64,000 bases of DNA from NCBI RefSeq assembly GCF_001654915.1, contig NZ_LXEQ01000047.1. One strand, written 5' to 3'. Below are positions 16,641 through 25,372 of the stretch, in pieces. Numbering within the stretch: the first letter of the stretch is position 1; the number at the start of each line of letters is the position of its first letter. Origin of the DNA: Buttiauxella ferragutiae (GTDB taxonomy: Bacteria; Pseudomonadota; Gammaproteobacteria; Enterobacterales; Enterobacteriaceae). The position numbers and the translations under genes are program-made. The notes beneath the pieces were generated by a model, which made no database searches, was not told the origin of the DNA, and worked only from the letters and a program-made list of their open reading frames with translations.

Positions 16641-16946
16641 GTGAAATATTTATTCATTTTCTTACTGGTGCTAGCGATTTTTGTGATTTCAGTCACTTTG
16701 GGCGCACAAAACGATCAGGTTGTTACTTTTAACTATCTGCTGGCACAAGGCGAATATCGAGTCTCCACATTACTGGCGACCCTTTTTGCTGCGGGTTTTT
16801 TACTGGGTTGGATTATTTGTGGCCTGTTTTGGCTGCGTTTGCGTGTTTCGCTGACACGCGCCGATCGCAAGATCAAACGCCTTGAGCAGCAAATTACGAC
16901 GGATTCTGACGCCATAGCAGCGGCGGTACCGGCTGTGAAGGAATAA
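16641..16946 (+). CDS. lapA: LapA (YciS), LPS assembly protein A
   Basis: LapA is a small inner-membrane protein that works with LapB in lipopolysaccharide assembly control. From GTG 16641 it has 101 residues (E. coli 102). There are two membrane helices (about 2-21 and 44-66), the motif SVTLGAQNDQVVTFNYLLAQ between them, and a charged cytosolic tail. I chose GTG 16641, with GGGAAG just upstream, because the protein then starts MKYLFIFLLVLA as in relatives. An in-frame ATG at 16626 would add five residues. lapB follows by six bases. Confidence 0.9.
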   Translation: MKYLFIFLLVLAIFVISVTLGAQNDQVVTFNYLLAQGEYRVSTLLATLFAAGFLLGWIICGLFWLRLRVSLTRADRKIKRLEQQITTDSDAIAAAVPAVKE

Positions 16947-16952
16947 CCTGCC

Positions 16953-18122
16953 ATGCTGGAATTGTTGTTTCTGCTCTTGCCTATTGCCGCCGCTTACGGT
17001 TGGTATATGGGGCGCAGAAGCGCGCATCAAGATAAGCAACAAGAAGCTAACCGCCTGTCGCGTGACTATGTGGCGGGGGTTAACTTCTTGCTGTCGAACC
17101 AGCAAGATAAAGCTGTCGATTTATTTCTCGATATGCTTAAAGAGGATACCAGCACTGTTGAAGCTCACCTCACGCTGGGTAACTTGTTCCGTTCTCGTGG
17201 TGAAGTTGACCGCGCCATTCGAATCCACCAATCATTAATGGAAAGTGCCTCGTTAACTTACGATCAGCGCTTGCTGGCTGTACAACAGTTGGGCCGTGAC
17301 TATATGGCGGCTGGTCTGTATGACCGTGCCGAAGATATGTTCGCGCAACTGATTGATGAAACTGATTTCCGCATTGGTGCACTACAGCAGTTGCTGCTTA
17401 TCCACCAGGCTACCAGTGACTGGCAAAAAGCCATTGATGTAGCAGAGCGCCTGGTTAAGCTTGGTAAAGATAAACAACGCACCGAAATTGCCCATTTCTA
17501 TTGTGAACAAGCGTTGCAGTTGATTGCCAGTGATGACCTGGAACGTGCCATGTCATTGCTAAAAAAAGGGGCCGCAGCCGATAAAAACTGCGCGCGTATT
17601 TCAATCATGATGGGCCGTATCTTCATGGCTCGTAATGAATACGCTAAAGCCGTTGAATCGCTACAACGTGTTATCGATCAAGACAGCGAGTTAGTCAGCG
17701 AAACTCTCGAAATGTTGCAAACTTGCTATCATCAGTTAGACAAACGACCAGAGTGGGAAGCGTTCTTAAAACGTTGTGTTGAAGAAAATACCGGGGCAGG
17801 TGCTGAACTGATGCTTGCTGAGATCCTTGAGCAAAAAGAAGGTTCTGAAGTCGCGCAGGTTTATATCAACCGCCAACTCCAGCGTCATCCGACCATGCGT
17901 CTGTTCCATCGGTTGATGGATTATCACTTGCAGGAAGCGGAAGAAGGGCGTGCCAAAGAGAGCCTGATGGTGCTACGTGATATGGTTGGCGAACAAGTGC
18001 GTACCAAACCACGCTATCGCTGCCAAAAATGCGGTTTTACCGCTTTCACGCTGTACTGGCATTGTCCGTCTTGCCGTGCCTGGTCGACGATTAAACCTAT
18101 TCGGGGGTTAGATGGGCAATAA
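16953..18122 (+). CDS. lapB: LapB (YciM), TPR regulator of LpxC turnover
   Basis: LapB is an inner-membrane-anchored protein that promotes FtsH-dependent degradation of LpxC, so balancing LPS and phospholipid synthesis. The 389-residue protein (E. coli length) has one N-terminal membrane helix (about 2-18), a long run of tetratricopeptide repeats (about 45-340) and a C-terminal rubredoxin-type metal knuckle with CQKCG near residue 357 and CPSC near 371. All four cysteines are present. It is co-transcribed with lapA. Confidence 0.96.
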   Translation: MLELLFLLLPIAAAYGWYMGRRSAHQDKQQEANRLSRDYVAGVNFLLSNQQDKAVDLFLDMLKEDTSTVEAHLTLGNLFRSRGEVDRAIRIHQSLMESASLTYDQRLLAVQQLGRDYMAAGLYDRAEDMFAQLIDETDFRIGALQQLLLIHQATSDWQKAIDVAERLVKLGKDKQRTEIAHFYCEQALQLIASDDLERAMSLLKKGAAADKNCARISIMMGRIFMARNEYAKAVESLQRVIDQDSELVSETLEMLQTCYHQLDKRPEWEAFLKRCVEENTGAGAELMLAEILEQKEGSEVAQVYINRQLQRHPTMRLFHRLMDYHLQEAEEGRAKESLMVLRDMVGEQVRTKPRYRCQKCGFTAFTLYWHCPSCRAWSTIKPIRGLDGQ

Positions 18123-18326
18123 CGGTTAGTTATTGCCCATCTATAAAAAAACACCATACTTTAGTTACAACATACTAATAGTTAATCCTGGTATCCTCAC
18201 ATCAACACCGTGTCGTTTGTGCCTTGCAAGGTGCAATGGCAACTGTAATTTTGTGTCTCCCGCGGGTAGAATGCTTGCCGTTTATCTCTTGCGCCGCATT
18301 GCTGCCCAACATCAGAAGGTTTAGCC

Positions 18327-19064
18327 ATGAATTCAACTGCATCCTCCTCCTCCCGTGTTGCCACTGATTCTCCTATTGTCGTCGCACTTGATTACGATAA
18401 TCGCGATAAAGCTTTAGCTTTCATTGACCGTATCGACCCGCGCGATTGCCGCCTGAAAGTGGGCAAGGAGATGTTTACTCTGTTTGGGCCACAACTGGTG
18501 CGAGACATCCAGCAACGTGGCTTTGATGTGTTCCTCGATTTGAAATTCCACGATATCCCAAATACCACAGCTCGTGCAGTTGCTGCCGCAGCCGAGCTTG
18601 GCGTATGGATGGTAAACGTTCATGCCAGTGGTGGGGCGCGCATGATGAGTGCTGCTCGTGAAGCTTTGTTGCCATTTGGTAACGATGCTCCGTTGCTGAT
18701 TGCAGTAACCGTGTTGACCAGCATGGAAGCCAACGATTTGGCCGATCTCGGGATTACGGCCACGCCTGCTGAATACGCAGAACGTCTGGCTCGATTGACA
18801 CAGAATTGTGGTTTGGATGGTGTGGTTTGTTCCGCACAAGAAGCTGTGCGTTTTAAAAGTGAACTGGGTCAAGACTTCAAACTGGTCACCCCAGGAATTC
18901 GTCCGGCTGGTAGTGATGCAGGCGACCAACGCCGCATTATGACACCACAGCAAGCGCAGATTGCAGGTGTAGATTTCATGGTTATTGGACGCCCGATCAC
19001 CCAATCGACAGATCCTGCTCAAACTCTGCGTGATATCCGGGCCTCTTTACCGCAGGGGGCGTGA
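18327..19064 (+). CDS. pyrF: Orotidine 5'-phosphate decarboxylase
   Basis: PyrF converts OMP to UMP, the last step of de novo pyrimidine synthesis. The 245-residue protein has the catalytic signature FLDLKFHDIPNT near residues 70-81, the early VVALDYDNRDKA strand, and PGIRPAG and DFMVIGRPIT phosphate-binding loops. The stop codon overlaps the yciH start (TGATG at 19062-19066), as in E. coli, so yciH is translationally coupled. Confidence 0.97.
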   Translation: MNSTASSSSRVATDSPIVVALDYDNRDKALAFIDRIDPRDCRLKVGKEMFTLFGPQLVRDIQQRGFDVFLDLKFHDIPNTTARAVAAAAELGVWMVNVHASGGARMMSAAREALLPFGNDAPLLIAVTVLTSMEANDLADLGITATPAEYAERLARLTQNCGLDGVVCSAQEAVRFKSELGQDFKLVTPGIRPAGSDAGDQRRIMTPQQAQIAGVDFMVIGRPITQSTDPAQTLRDIRASLPQGA

Positions 19065-19390
19065 TGAAAGACGATAACAGCCGTTTAGTGTATTCCACAG
19101 AATCTGGACGTATTGATGAGCCTAAAGCCGCGACCATCCGCCCAAAAGGGGATGGTGTGGTGCGCATCCAACGTCAGACCAGCGGGCGAAAAGGCAAAGG
19201 TGTTTGCCTGGTAACCGGTATTGATATGGATGATGCGCAATTAGCGACTTTAGCGGCAGAACTTAAAAAGAAATGTGGTTGCGGTGGTTCGCTAAAGGAT
19301 GGAGTGATTGAAATTCAGGGTGACAAACGCGACCTGATTAAATCACTGCTTGAAGCTAAAGGTATGAAGGTGAAATTAGCAGGCGGTTGA
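19064..19390 (+). CDS. yciH: YciH, SUI1/eIF1-like translation factor homologue
   Basis: YciH is a 108-residue bacterial relative of eIF1/SUI1. The family core RIQRQTSGRKGKGVCLVTG, the KKCGCGGSLKDGVIEIQGD block and KSLLEAKGMKVKLAGG are all visible. Its cellular role in bacteria is not settled; tests in E. coli suggest effects on initiation fidelity or stress translation. I chose ATG 19064 over the in-frame GTG 19061 because it gives the family length. A terminator follows at 19417-19445. Confidence 0.94.
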   Translation: MKDDNSRLVYSTESGRIDEPKAATIRPKGDGVVRIQRQTSGRKGKGVCLVTGIDMDDAQLATLAAELKKKCGCGGSLKDGVIEIQGDKRDLIKSLLEAKGMKVKLAGG

Positions 19391-19416
19391 TTCACCTATC
19401 GAAATCTAAAATAATT

Positions 19417-19445
19417 AGGCCACGGTAAAATTACCGTGGCCTTTT
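19417..19445 (+). terminator. pyrF-yciH intrinsic terminator
   Basis: AGGCCACGGTAA (19418-19429 region) pairs with TTACCGTGGCCT (19431-19442), followed by TTT. It lies about 25 bp after the yciH stop, ahead of convergent osmB. Confidence 0.88.
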
Positions 19446-19526
19446 ATTATGACTGCCGGGAGTCAGACCTGAATATTATAGCTTTTATAATTATTAAAGC
19501 GTTTACGCTTTTGCTGGCAGCAAAAA

Positions 19527-19745
19527 TTATTTACTCACCTGATGGCCAATAATACCACCAACCGCCGCACCACCTAAGGTACCCAATGCACTACCATCGG
19601 TTAAGACCGCGCCACCTACAGCACCTGCACCGGCACCAATCGCAGTGTTACGGTCACGTGTAGACCAGTTAGAACAGGCGCTCAAAGACATCGCAACGGT
19701 CAAGGCCAAAGCAACGGCAGCAATTTTTTTGTTATTTAAGGTCAT
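19527..19745 (-). CDS. osmB: Osmotically inducible lipoprotein OsmB
   Basis: OsmB is a 72-residue outer-membrane lipoprotein induced by osmotic shock and in stationary phase. The signal peptide ends in the lipobox LSACSN, with the lipidated cysteine near residue 24. The mature part is a glycine-zipper segment (GAGAGAVGGAVLTDGSALG and GGAAVGGIIG), as in the family. ATG 19745 is preceded by AGGAGAG on the minus strand. Confidence 0.95.
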   Translation of the reverse strand: MTLNNKKIAAVALALTVAMSLSACSNWSTRDRNTAIGAGAGAVGGAVLTDGSALGTLGGAAVGGIIGHQVSK

Positions 19746-20010
19746 AATACTCTCTCCTGAATTATTGATTCACGGAAATAAGTCACTTTAAGTATAGAGG
19801 CAATTAACCTACTTAAAGAAAGTTACCGTGAAACTGCATGTCGATATAGACCTAAAAGATAACGCCAGTGATTATCACGTTCTGTTATATCGCTGTTAAA
19901 TATTCTAATTTATACGGTGGATTACAACAGGTAAATAATCTTAAAGGGTGTGCAGGATAATTCTGATATGAGGACTGCCCGCGGGGGATGCAGGCAGTTA
20001 AACGTCGTGA

Positions 20011-20769
20011 TTACGTAATGGGAAATTGTTTAACAATATTAACTTGAACACCAGTGTCTTGCAGTTGCTGACCGGTGATTTCGCTAATACCGTCATCAGT
20101 GATCACGCGATTGATACATGAAATCGGCCCCAGCGTGTAGGGGTGCATCGCACCAAACTTGGTGCTGTCTGTCAGAACAATGATTTCACTGCCTTTTTCC
20201 AACACGGTATTCACCACGTCGGCACGCATCATATCGCGGCTGGTGAATCCAGTTTCAGGCAAGAAACCGTCAATGCCGATGAACGCTTTGCTGAAGTGCA
20301 CCTGCTGGATAAATTGACGTGTCAGAGGCCCAACCATACTTTCGCTTTTTTTCTGGTAGATGCCGCCAAGCAAAACAACTTCACAGTCGGTATCTTTCAG
20401 AAGATGAGCAATGTAACTGCTGACAGTAATCAGCGTGATTTTTTTCTGCTCGGCCAGTGCCCGCGCCAGCAGCGCATTACAACTGCCATTCTCGATAAAA
20501 ATCGTTTCGCCATCGTTAACTAAAGTCGCTGCAAAATCAGCGAGATGCCGTTTAAGCGAATAATTGTTCATCATTCGCGTTTCAACGTCTTCGCTATCCA
20601 ATGGAACGGCATAGCCATGGATACGCTTCAGATAGTTTTTTTTCTCCAGAAGATTGAGATCCTGGCGAATGGTCACTTCTGAGACTCCGGTTTTTTTAGC
20701 GAGATCGGTCACACTCATGCGACCTTGATCAATCACCATCTGTAAAATAATTTGTTGTCTGGAATTCAT
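20011..20769 (-). CDS. yciT: YciT, DeoR-family transcriptional repressor
   Basis: From ATG 20769 the protein has 252 residues (E. coli YciT 249) and starts MNSRQQIILQMVIDQGRMSV. The DeoR helix-turn-helix spans residues 1-57 (TDLAKKTGVSEVTIRQDLNLLE). The C-terminal sugar-phosphate sensor domain has FIENGSCNALLARAL and GIDGFLPETGFTSRDMMRADVV. A TTG codon at 20778 could add three residues. DeoR-family proteins usually sense phosphorylated sugars. Here the gene follows pflF by 43 bp on the same strand, so an operon with the glycyl radical enzyme is likely; in E. coli yciT is not next to those genes. Confidence 0.92.
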   Translation of the reverse strand: MNSRQQIILQMVIDQGRMSVTDLAKKTGVSEVTIRQDLNLLEKKNYLKRIHGYAVPLDSEDVETRMMNNYSLKRHLADFAATLVNDGETIFIENGSCNALLARALAEQKKITLITVSSYIAHLLKDTDCEVVLLGGIYQKKSESMVGPLTRQFIQQVHFSKAFIGIDGFLPETGFTSRDMMRADVVNTVLEKGSEIIVLTDSTKFGAMHPYTLGPISCINRVITDDGISEITGQQLQDTGVQVNIVKQFPIT

Positions 20770-20784
20770 GTCAGCCAAATTTTG

Positions 20785-20805
20785 GGCGGTGCATAAAGCA
20801 CCGCC
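20785..20805 (-). other. Stem-loop between pflF and yciT
   Basis: GGCGGTGC (20785-20792) pairs perfectly with GCACCGCC (20798-20805) with a five-base loop. It follows the pflF stop by 7 bp on the minus strand but lacks a T tract. It could stabilise the pflF mRNA or weaken read-through into yciT rather than fully terminate. Confidence 0.6.
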
Positions 20806-20812
20806 TGGATTA

Positions 20813-23245
20813 TTAAAGTGTGTGTTCTGTGCGGGCTATAATATCATCCTGAGCGTCCGGAGATAAGGCGGTAAAGAAAGCAGAATAACCTGCTACACGA
20901 ACCACCAGATCGCGATACTTATCAGGATGTTGTTTGGCATCTAACAGGGTTTCACGGGAAACAATGTTGTATTGTACATGCCAGCCTTTATGCTCTTCGA
21001 AGAAAGTCCGCAGCATAATCATCAACTTTTCACGGTCACGTGGGTTATCCAGTGTCGCCGGATTCAGTTTCTGATTCAGTAGCACACCGCCCAGAATTTC
21101 ACTGGTTGGCAATTTGCCCACTGAACTGATTACGGCTGTTGGCCCAAGGCGGTCGGTTCCTGAAGCGGGGCTTGCTCCTTCAGCCAGCGGTGTTGTCGCT
21201 TTGCGTCCATCTGGTGTTGCCATGGTTGCAGCACCAAACGGCACGTTTGCAGAAATTGAAGAGGTCCCTGCGTAATATGTCCCGCCGATAGGCCCGCGGC
21301 CAAAACGAGTATTGTGATACTGCTTTAGCTCATCAATGTACGTCTGATAAGCGCGCGCCAGCAGTAAATCGACATCGTCTTCATCGTTACCATATTTTGG
21401 CGCATTGTTAATCAGGCGTTGGCGCAGTTGCTCACCCGTCAAACCGTCAAAATCATTTGCCAGCGCTTCGGCTAATTGTTGCTGGCCAATGACACCTTGT
21501 TCGAACACCAGTTTTTTCACCGCAGCAAGGCTGTTGCCAAGGTTGGCGATACCGACTTGCAGGCCTGAAACCCAGTCATACTTAGCGCCGCCTTGCTTAA
21601 TGCTCTTACCGCGTTCGATACAGTCATCAACCAGAGCAGAGCAAAGAATATCGTGGGCATTTTCTTCCAGAACGGTATCAACAACACATTCGATTTCGAT
21701 GGATTTCTGAGTGTAATAGCGAATCTGTGTATCCCAGGCGTTCATCACCTGATCAAACTGGGTGAAGTTGCCTGCGGAGAGCGCATGTTGTTGTGGCAGG
21801 AAGATTTTACCGCTGGTTGCATCGCGCCCATGTTCCAGCGCCGCCAACATCACCCGCGCGAAGTTAATGAAACTCATGCCTGTGCAACGATAACCCCACT
21901 TGCCACCAACCGCAGTTTCGATGCAGCCGATAGCGGCATAATCATAAGCATCTTCGCGGCTGACGCCTAGTTTGATAAATTCTTCAATGACGATTTCATC
22001 GTTGTTAAACGCTGGCATCCCGAAACCACAGCGAATCACCTGCACGCAAGCGTCGAGGAAGTCATTACTCATCCCTGCGTGGTAGCGCACACTCAAGTTT
22101 GGCTGTGTTGAACGTAACTGGCCGCATGATTCAAGAATGGCGTAAGAGAGTGGGTTTACCGCGTCTACGGCCTCACCATTTACTAGCGTTTGGCCACCAA
22201 TGGTCACGTTTTGGTATAGCGGGCTACCAGCAGATGCTTTCGAGTGGGAACCTGAACGAATCTTGTTAACTTCGAGCAACTTCAGCCAGCAGCTTTGCAG
22301 CAACTCGATAGCCTGGTCACGACCCAAAGTTTGCTCGAGTTCAACATCGCGGCGATACCACGGATACAGAAACTGGTCCAGGCGACCAAACGAAACGGAG
22401 TGACCGTTAGACTCAATCTGCAAGACTAACTGCACGAAGTAACTTAATTGCAAAGCCTGCCAGAACGAGGTCGGTTTTTGGTGGGCAATCAGCTCGCAGT
22501 TTTCGGCCATGGCCAGTAACTCGTCACGGCGTGCAACACGTTTTTCGCTGGCCGCCAATTCTTTAGCAAGCACCGCAAAACGCTGAATATGATCGCTTAA
22601 CGCGACAAACGTAATATCGATAGCTTTCAGGAACTGTTCTTTATGCAAATCTTCCCAGTCGGTGAGATGCAGGCGTGAGCGGCGCTCAGCGACTTTGGCA
22701 CGTAAACCATCAATACCTAGCTCCAGCAACAGCGGGAAGTTGACCGCCAGGTGCGCATCGCCAGAGGTCATATTGCCTTCGGCTTTGATAATCCCGGTTG
22801 CCAGCAACTCTTTTTGCTCGTCGGTGAACATTCCGTAGCAGCGATCTTGTACCGTCTGGCCGCGCCACCAGGGGCAAATTTCGTGCATTACCGCTTTATC
22901 TGCATCTGAAATCGAGAAGCCAGCGCCAGGGCGGTCACCCAGTTCATCGATCTCGGTTTCGATCCAACCTACCGTATATTCAGGAAAAAATGGTGCACCG
23001 CGCACATGGCTTGCCTGGTTCCCGACAATCAGCTCATCATGCTTAATCCAGATAGTACGTTCAGCAAGGTGATGGGCGAGGGCGAGGGCGCGGCGCACGG
23101 GTAATGGCTTGTCCTGATGTTGCTGATAAATCGCCGTATAGTGTTGTGCGCGCTCAGTACAAACCGGCGGCTTAACGATATGAATCAACGCTTCTTTATG
23201 ATCTTTGATGCGTTGGCTTAAGGTGTTCAGATTCAGTTGGGTCAT
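20813..23245 (-). CDS. ybiW: Glycyl radical enzyme YbiW/PflF
   Basis: The 810-residue protein matches E. coli YbiW (810 aa) throughout. Glycyl radical enzymes store a radical on a C-terminal glycine, here in VRVAGYSAFF about 30 residues from the end, and pass it to an active-site cysteine, here in AAIGCIETAVGG. The double cysteine of true pyruvate formate-lyase is absent, so it should not be read as PFL. I recall recent work assigning YbiW as a 1,5-anhydroglucitol-6-phosphate lyase that yields 1-deoxyfructose 6-phosphate, a substrate for FSA; the adjacent fsaA supports this. It follows its activase by four bases and needs anaerobic conditions. Confidence 0.94.
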   Translation of the reverse strand: MTQLNLNTLSQRIKDHKEALIHIVKPPVCTERAQHYTAIYQQHQDKPLPVRRALALAHHLAERTIWIKHDELIVGNQASHVRGAPFFPEYTVGWIETEIDELGDRPGAGFSISDADKAVMHEICPWWRGQTVQDRCYGMFTDEQKELLATGIIKAEGNMTSGDAHLAVNFPLLLELGIDGLRAKVAERRSRLHLTDWEDLHKEQFLKAIDITFVALSDHIQRFAVLAKELAASEKRVARRDELLAMAENCELIAHQKPTSFWQALQLSYFVQLVLQIESNGHSVSFGRLDQFLYPWYRRDVELEQTLGRDQAIELLQSCWLKLLEVNKIRSGSHSKASAGSPLYQNVTIGGQTLVNGEAVDAVNPLSYAILESCGQLRSTQPNLSVRYHAGMSNDFLDACVQVIRCGFGMPAFNNDEIVIEEFIKLGVSREDAYDYAAIGCIETAVGGKWGYRCTGMSFINFARVMLAALEHGRDATSGKIFLPQQHALSAGNFTQFDQVMNAWDTQIRYYTQKSIEIECVVDTVLEENAHDILCSALVDDCIERGKSIKQGGAKYDWVSGLQVGIANLGNSLAAVKKLVFEQGVIGQQQLAEALANDFDGLTGEQLRQRLINNAPKYGNDEDDVDLLLARAYQTYIDELKQYHNTRFGRGPIGGTYYAGTSSISANVPFGAATMATPDGRKATTPLAEGASPASGTDRLGPTAVISSVGKLPTSEILGGVLLNQKLNPATLDNPRDREKLMIMLRTFFEEHKGWHVQYNIVSRETLLDAKQHPDKYRDLVVRVAGYSAFFTALSPDAQDDIIARTEHTL

Positions 23246-23249
23246 CGGT

Positions 23250-24149
23250 TTATCCTCTTATCCAGGCGGTCATCCCTTTTTGGCTTGCGTACTGCTCAGC
23301 AAATTGCAGCAGTTCTGGCGCATCAAGCGGTTGGTGCGCGGCCGTATAAGGGAGATTCAGGAGCTTGTATTTGTTAATACCTAAAGTGTGGTAAGGCAAA
23401 AAGTGAATCGCTTTGACGCCAATTTCATCGGCGGCAAAATCGCAGATGGCACGAATAGATTGCTCATCAGCATTAAAGTCAGGGATTAATGGCACCCGTA
23501 TCGTCATTTCGACATTGCCTGCAGCCAGCTTGCGGAAGTTATCCAGCACGCGTTCGGCGCTGCCATCGGTCCATTGTTTGAAACGCTTCGCGTCGACATG
23601 TTTGAGATCCGCGAGCAGCAAATCGAGATGTTCGAGCGTCGGTTCGATATATTTCCAGGGTACATGCAAGCAAGATTCAACAGCGGTATGAATCCCCGCT
23701 TCTTTGCTTTTTCGCAGCAGTTCTTCAGCAATATCAGGCTGCATAAAAGGTTCGCCACCGGAAAGCGTAATACCGCCACCGCTACGTTCGTAGAACGGTT
23801 TATCACGTAAGACTTTCTGCATGATGGCATCAACACTCTGTGTCTCACCGCACACGCTTAATGCTTGAGTGGGGCAGCAGTCGGCCAGTGCGGCCATATC
23901 GTCAGCCAGCAATTTCTCACGTGCGATAACCAACGAGTCGTCAACACGGCTGATAGCGTGGGGAGCCGCTTGTGGGCATAACTCACAGCCTGCAAGACAT
24001 AGGCGCTCATCAAACAGAACGTCTTGACTGCGTGCACGGCTTTCAGGATTCTGGCACCAGCGGCAGCCTAAGGAGCAGCCTTTCAGGAACACCACGGTGC
24101 GGATACCTGGACCATCATGTGTTGAGTAACGTTGGATATTAAATAGCAT
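23250..24149 (-). CDS. ybiY: Glycyl radical enzyme activase YbiY/PflE
   Basis: This 299-residue radical SAM enzyme would install the glycyl radical on the adjacent YbiW. The N-terminus has the SAM-cluster motif CSLGCRWCQNPE at about residues 25-36. It is followed by a cysteine-rich insert (CLAGCELC and further Cys) for extra Fe-S clusters, then the SAM-binding SGGGITLSGGEP. E. coli YbiY is a little longer at 308. It starts at ATG 24149 and heads the operon ybiY-ybiW(-yciT). The FNR-like site at 24205-24218 is about 60 bp upstream. Confidence 0.94.
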   Translation of the reverse strand: MLFNIQRYSTHDGPGIRTVVFLKGCSLGCRWCQNPESRARSQDVLFDERLCLAGCELCPQAAPHAISRVDDSLVIAREKLLADDMAALADCCPTQALSVCGETQSVDAIMQKVLRDKPFYERSGGGITLSGGEPFMQPDIAEELLRKSKEAGIHTAVESCLHVPWKYIEPTLEHLDLLLADLKHVDAKRFKQWTDGSAERVLDNFRKLAAGNVEMTIRVPLIPDFNADEQSIRAICDFAADEIGVKAIHFLPYHTLGINKYKLLNLPYTAAHQPLDAPELLQFAEQYASQKGMTAWIRG

Positions 24150-24204
24150 AAGTCCGCCTTTATCTTCTGTTCGTAAATTAGATTACTTTCGAATGAAAGT
24201 TTTA

Positions 24205-24218
24205 TTGATTTCGATCAG
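24205..24218. promoter_or_regulatory. FNR-type operator between ybiY and fsaA
   Basis: TTGATTTCGATCAG matches the FNR consensus TTGAT-N4-ATCAA at nine of ten positions. Its centre is about 62 bp from the ybiY start codon and about 70 bp from the fsaA start codon. Oxygen-controlled activation of a glycyl radical enzyme fits FNR. CRP recognises a related but different sequence and is less likely. Confidence 0.7.
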
Positions 24219-24281
24219 CAAAGGAACAGACAGTGACGTTATGATGTGAGCAATGAGATATTCGACAAATCTGGAGAGTTT

Positions 24282-24944
24282 ATGGAACTGTATTTAGATA
24301 CTGCTGACGTTGCCGCAGTGAAACGCTTAGCGCGTGTTTTGCCTTTGCAGGGCGTGACTACCAACCCATCAATTGTAGCTAAAGCGGGCATTTCCCTTTG
24401 GGAAGTGTTGCCCGCGTTGCAGGATGCGCTGGGTGGCGAAGGCAAATTATTTGCTCAAGTCATTGCCGCACAAGCTGATGACATGGTGAAAGAAGCCGAG
24501 TTGTTGGTGAAACGCGTTCCGGGTCTGGTGGTAAAAGTTCCAACCACAGTCGAAGGCCTGGCGGCAATGAAGCAATTAAAAGCACTGGGCATCCCAACAC
24601 TCGGGACAGCGGTTTATGGTGCCGCGCAAGGCTTACTGGCAGCGCTGGCAGGTGCAGAATATGTCGCACCGTATGTGAACCGCCTGGATGCGCAGGGTGG
24701 CGATGGTATTCAAATGGTGCAGGACTTACAGCAATTGCTGACGCTTCATGCACCACAATCGAAAGTTCTGGCCGCCAGTTTCCGTACGCCGCATCAGGCT
24801 ATGTCTTGCCTGTTGGCGGGTTGTGAAGCGATTACGTTACCGGTTGATGTCACTGAGCAATTGCTGACAACACCTGCGGTGAATGCTGCGATTGCAACAT
24901 TCGAAAAGGACTGGCAAGGGGCGTTTGGTTCACTGAGCTTGTAA
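24282..24944 (+). CDS. fsaA: Fructose-6-phosphate aldolase A
   Basis: FSA reversibly cleaves fructose 6-phosphate (or 1-deoxy analogues) into glyceraldehyde 3-phosphate and dihydroxyacetone (or hydroxyacetone). From ATG 24282 (MELYLDTADVAAVKRLA, behind GGAGAG) it has 220 residues, the E. coli length. The Schiff-base lysine is in LVVKVPTTVEG near residue 85. QGVTTNPSIVAKAG and TLGTAVYGAAQG are further transaldolase-family motifs. An upstream in-frame ATG at 24246 is rejected because it adds residues absent from the family. It is divergent from ybiY, as in the E. coli ybi locus. Confidence 0.95.
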   Translation: MELYLDTADVAAVKRLARVLPLQGVTTNPSIVAKAGISLWEVLPALQDALGGEGKLFAQVIAAQADDMVKEAELLVKRVPGLVVKVPTTVEGLAAMKQLKALGIPTLGTAVYGAAQGLLAALAGAEYVAPYVNRLDAQGGDGIQMVQDLQQLLTLHAPQSKVLAASFRTPHQAMSCLLAGCEAITLPVDVTEQLLTTPAVNAAIATFEKDWQGAFGSLSL

Positions 24945-24949
24945 AACTG

Positions 24950-24967
24950 TGCCGGTTTTCGCCGGCA
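24950..24967. terminator. Short hairpin between fsaA and yciZ
   Basis: TGCCGG and CCGGCA form a six-pair stem around a TTTTCG loop just after the fsaA stop and before convergent yciZ. No clear T tract follows on the plus strand, so termination is a guess. Confidence 0.4.
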
Positions 24968-24972
24968 GCAGA

Positions 24973-25155
24973 TCAAATCTCCCAGGGCGACTTTTTTAAG
25001 TCGCTTTCTTTTTGTTCATCACCATTTGCGATGAGTAGCAATTCAGCTTTCAAAATCTCCAGGTTATTAATGGCTGACGTATGATCGCCTCCCACTAAAA
25101 TATCCAGCACGGTATCAATACGCTTTGCGAGTTGCAGAGGGTCCACTGTCGGCAT
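24973..25155 (-). CDS. yciZ: YciZ family protein, 60 aa
   Basis: From ATG 25155 (MPTVDPLQLAKRIDTVLDIL, behind AGGATG) the protein has 60 residues. It is mostly helical, with the conserved DHTSAINNLEILKAELL block and a PWEI end, which fits E. coli YciZ in position and size. The function is unknown. I prefer 25155 over an in-frame ATG at 25191, which would add a non-conserved basic stretch. In E. coli yciZ lies directly beside pdeR; here rpfF, a LysR gene and a CMD gene separate them. Confidence 0.82.
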   Translation of the reverse strand: MPTVDPLQLAKRIDTVLDILVGGDHTSAINNLEILKAELLLIANGDEQKESDLKKSPWEI

Positions 25156-25372
25156 AGTGCATCCTGTTTTTCGGGAAAAAGTTACCGTCATAATGCAAAA
25201 AAAGCCCTCAAAAGAGAAGGTGCTAAGGCGCTTTTTTACTCTTATCCATCAATCAATTATCGAATAATACATAAGTAATAATTATTAAATACTCCAATAC
25301 ATTCATACCAATGCAGTAGTGGATTAGTCTGATCCTGCGTGTAACGCGCTTTCATAACATGAGGATAAGATA

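Noticed and set aside
20813..23245. Pyruvate formate-lyase
   Set aside because: The PFL Cys-Cys pair is missing (single Cys in GCIETA) and the protein matches YbiW along its length.
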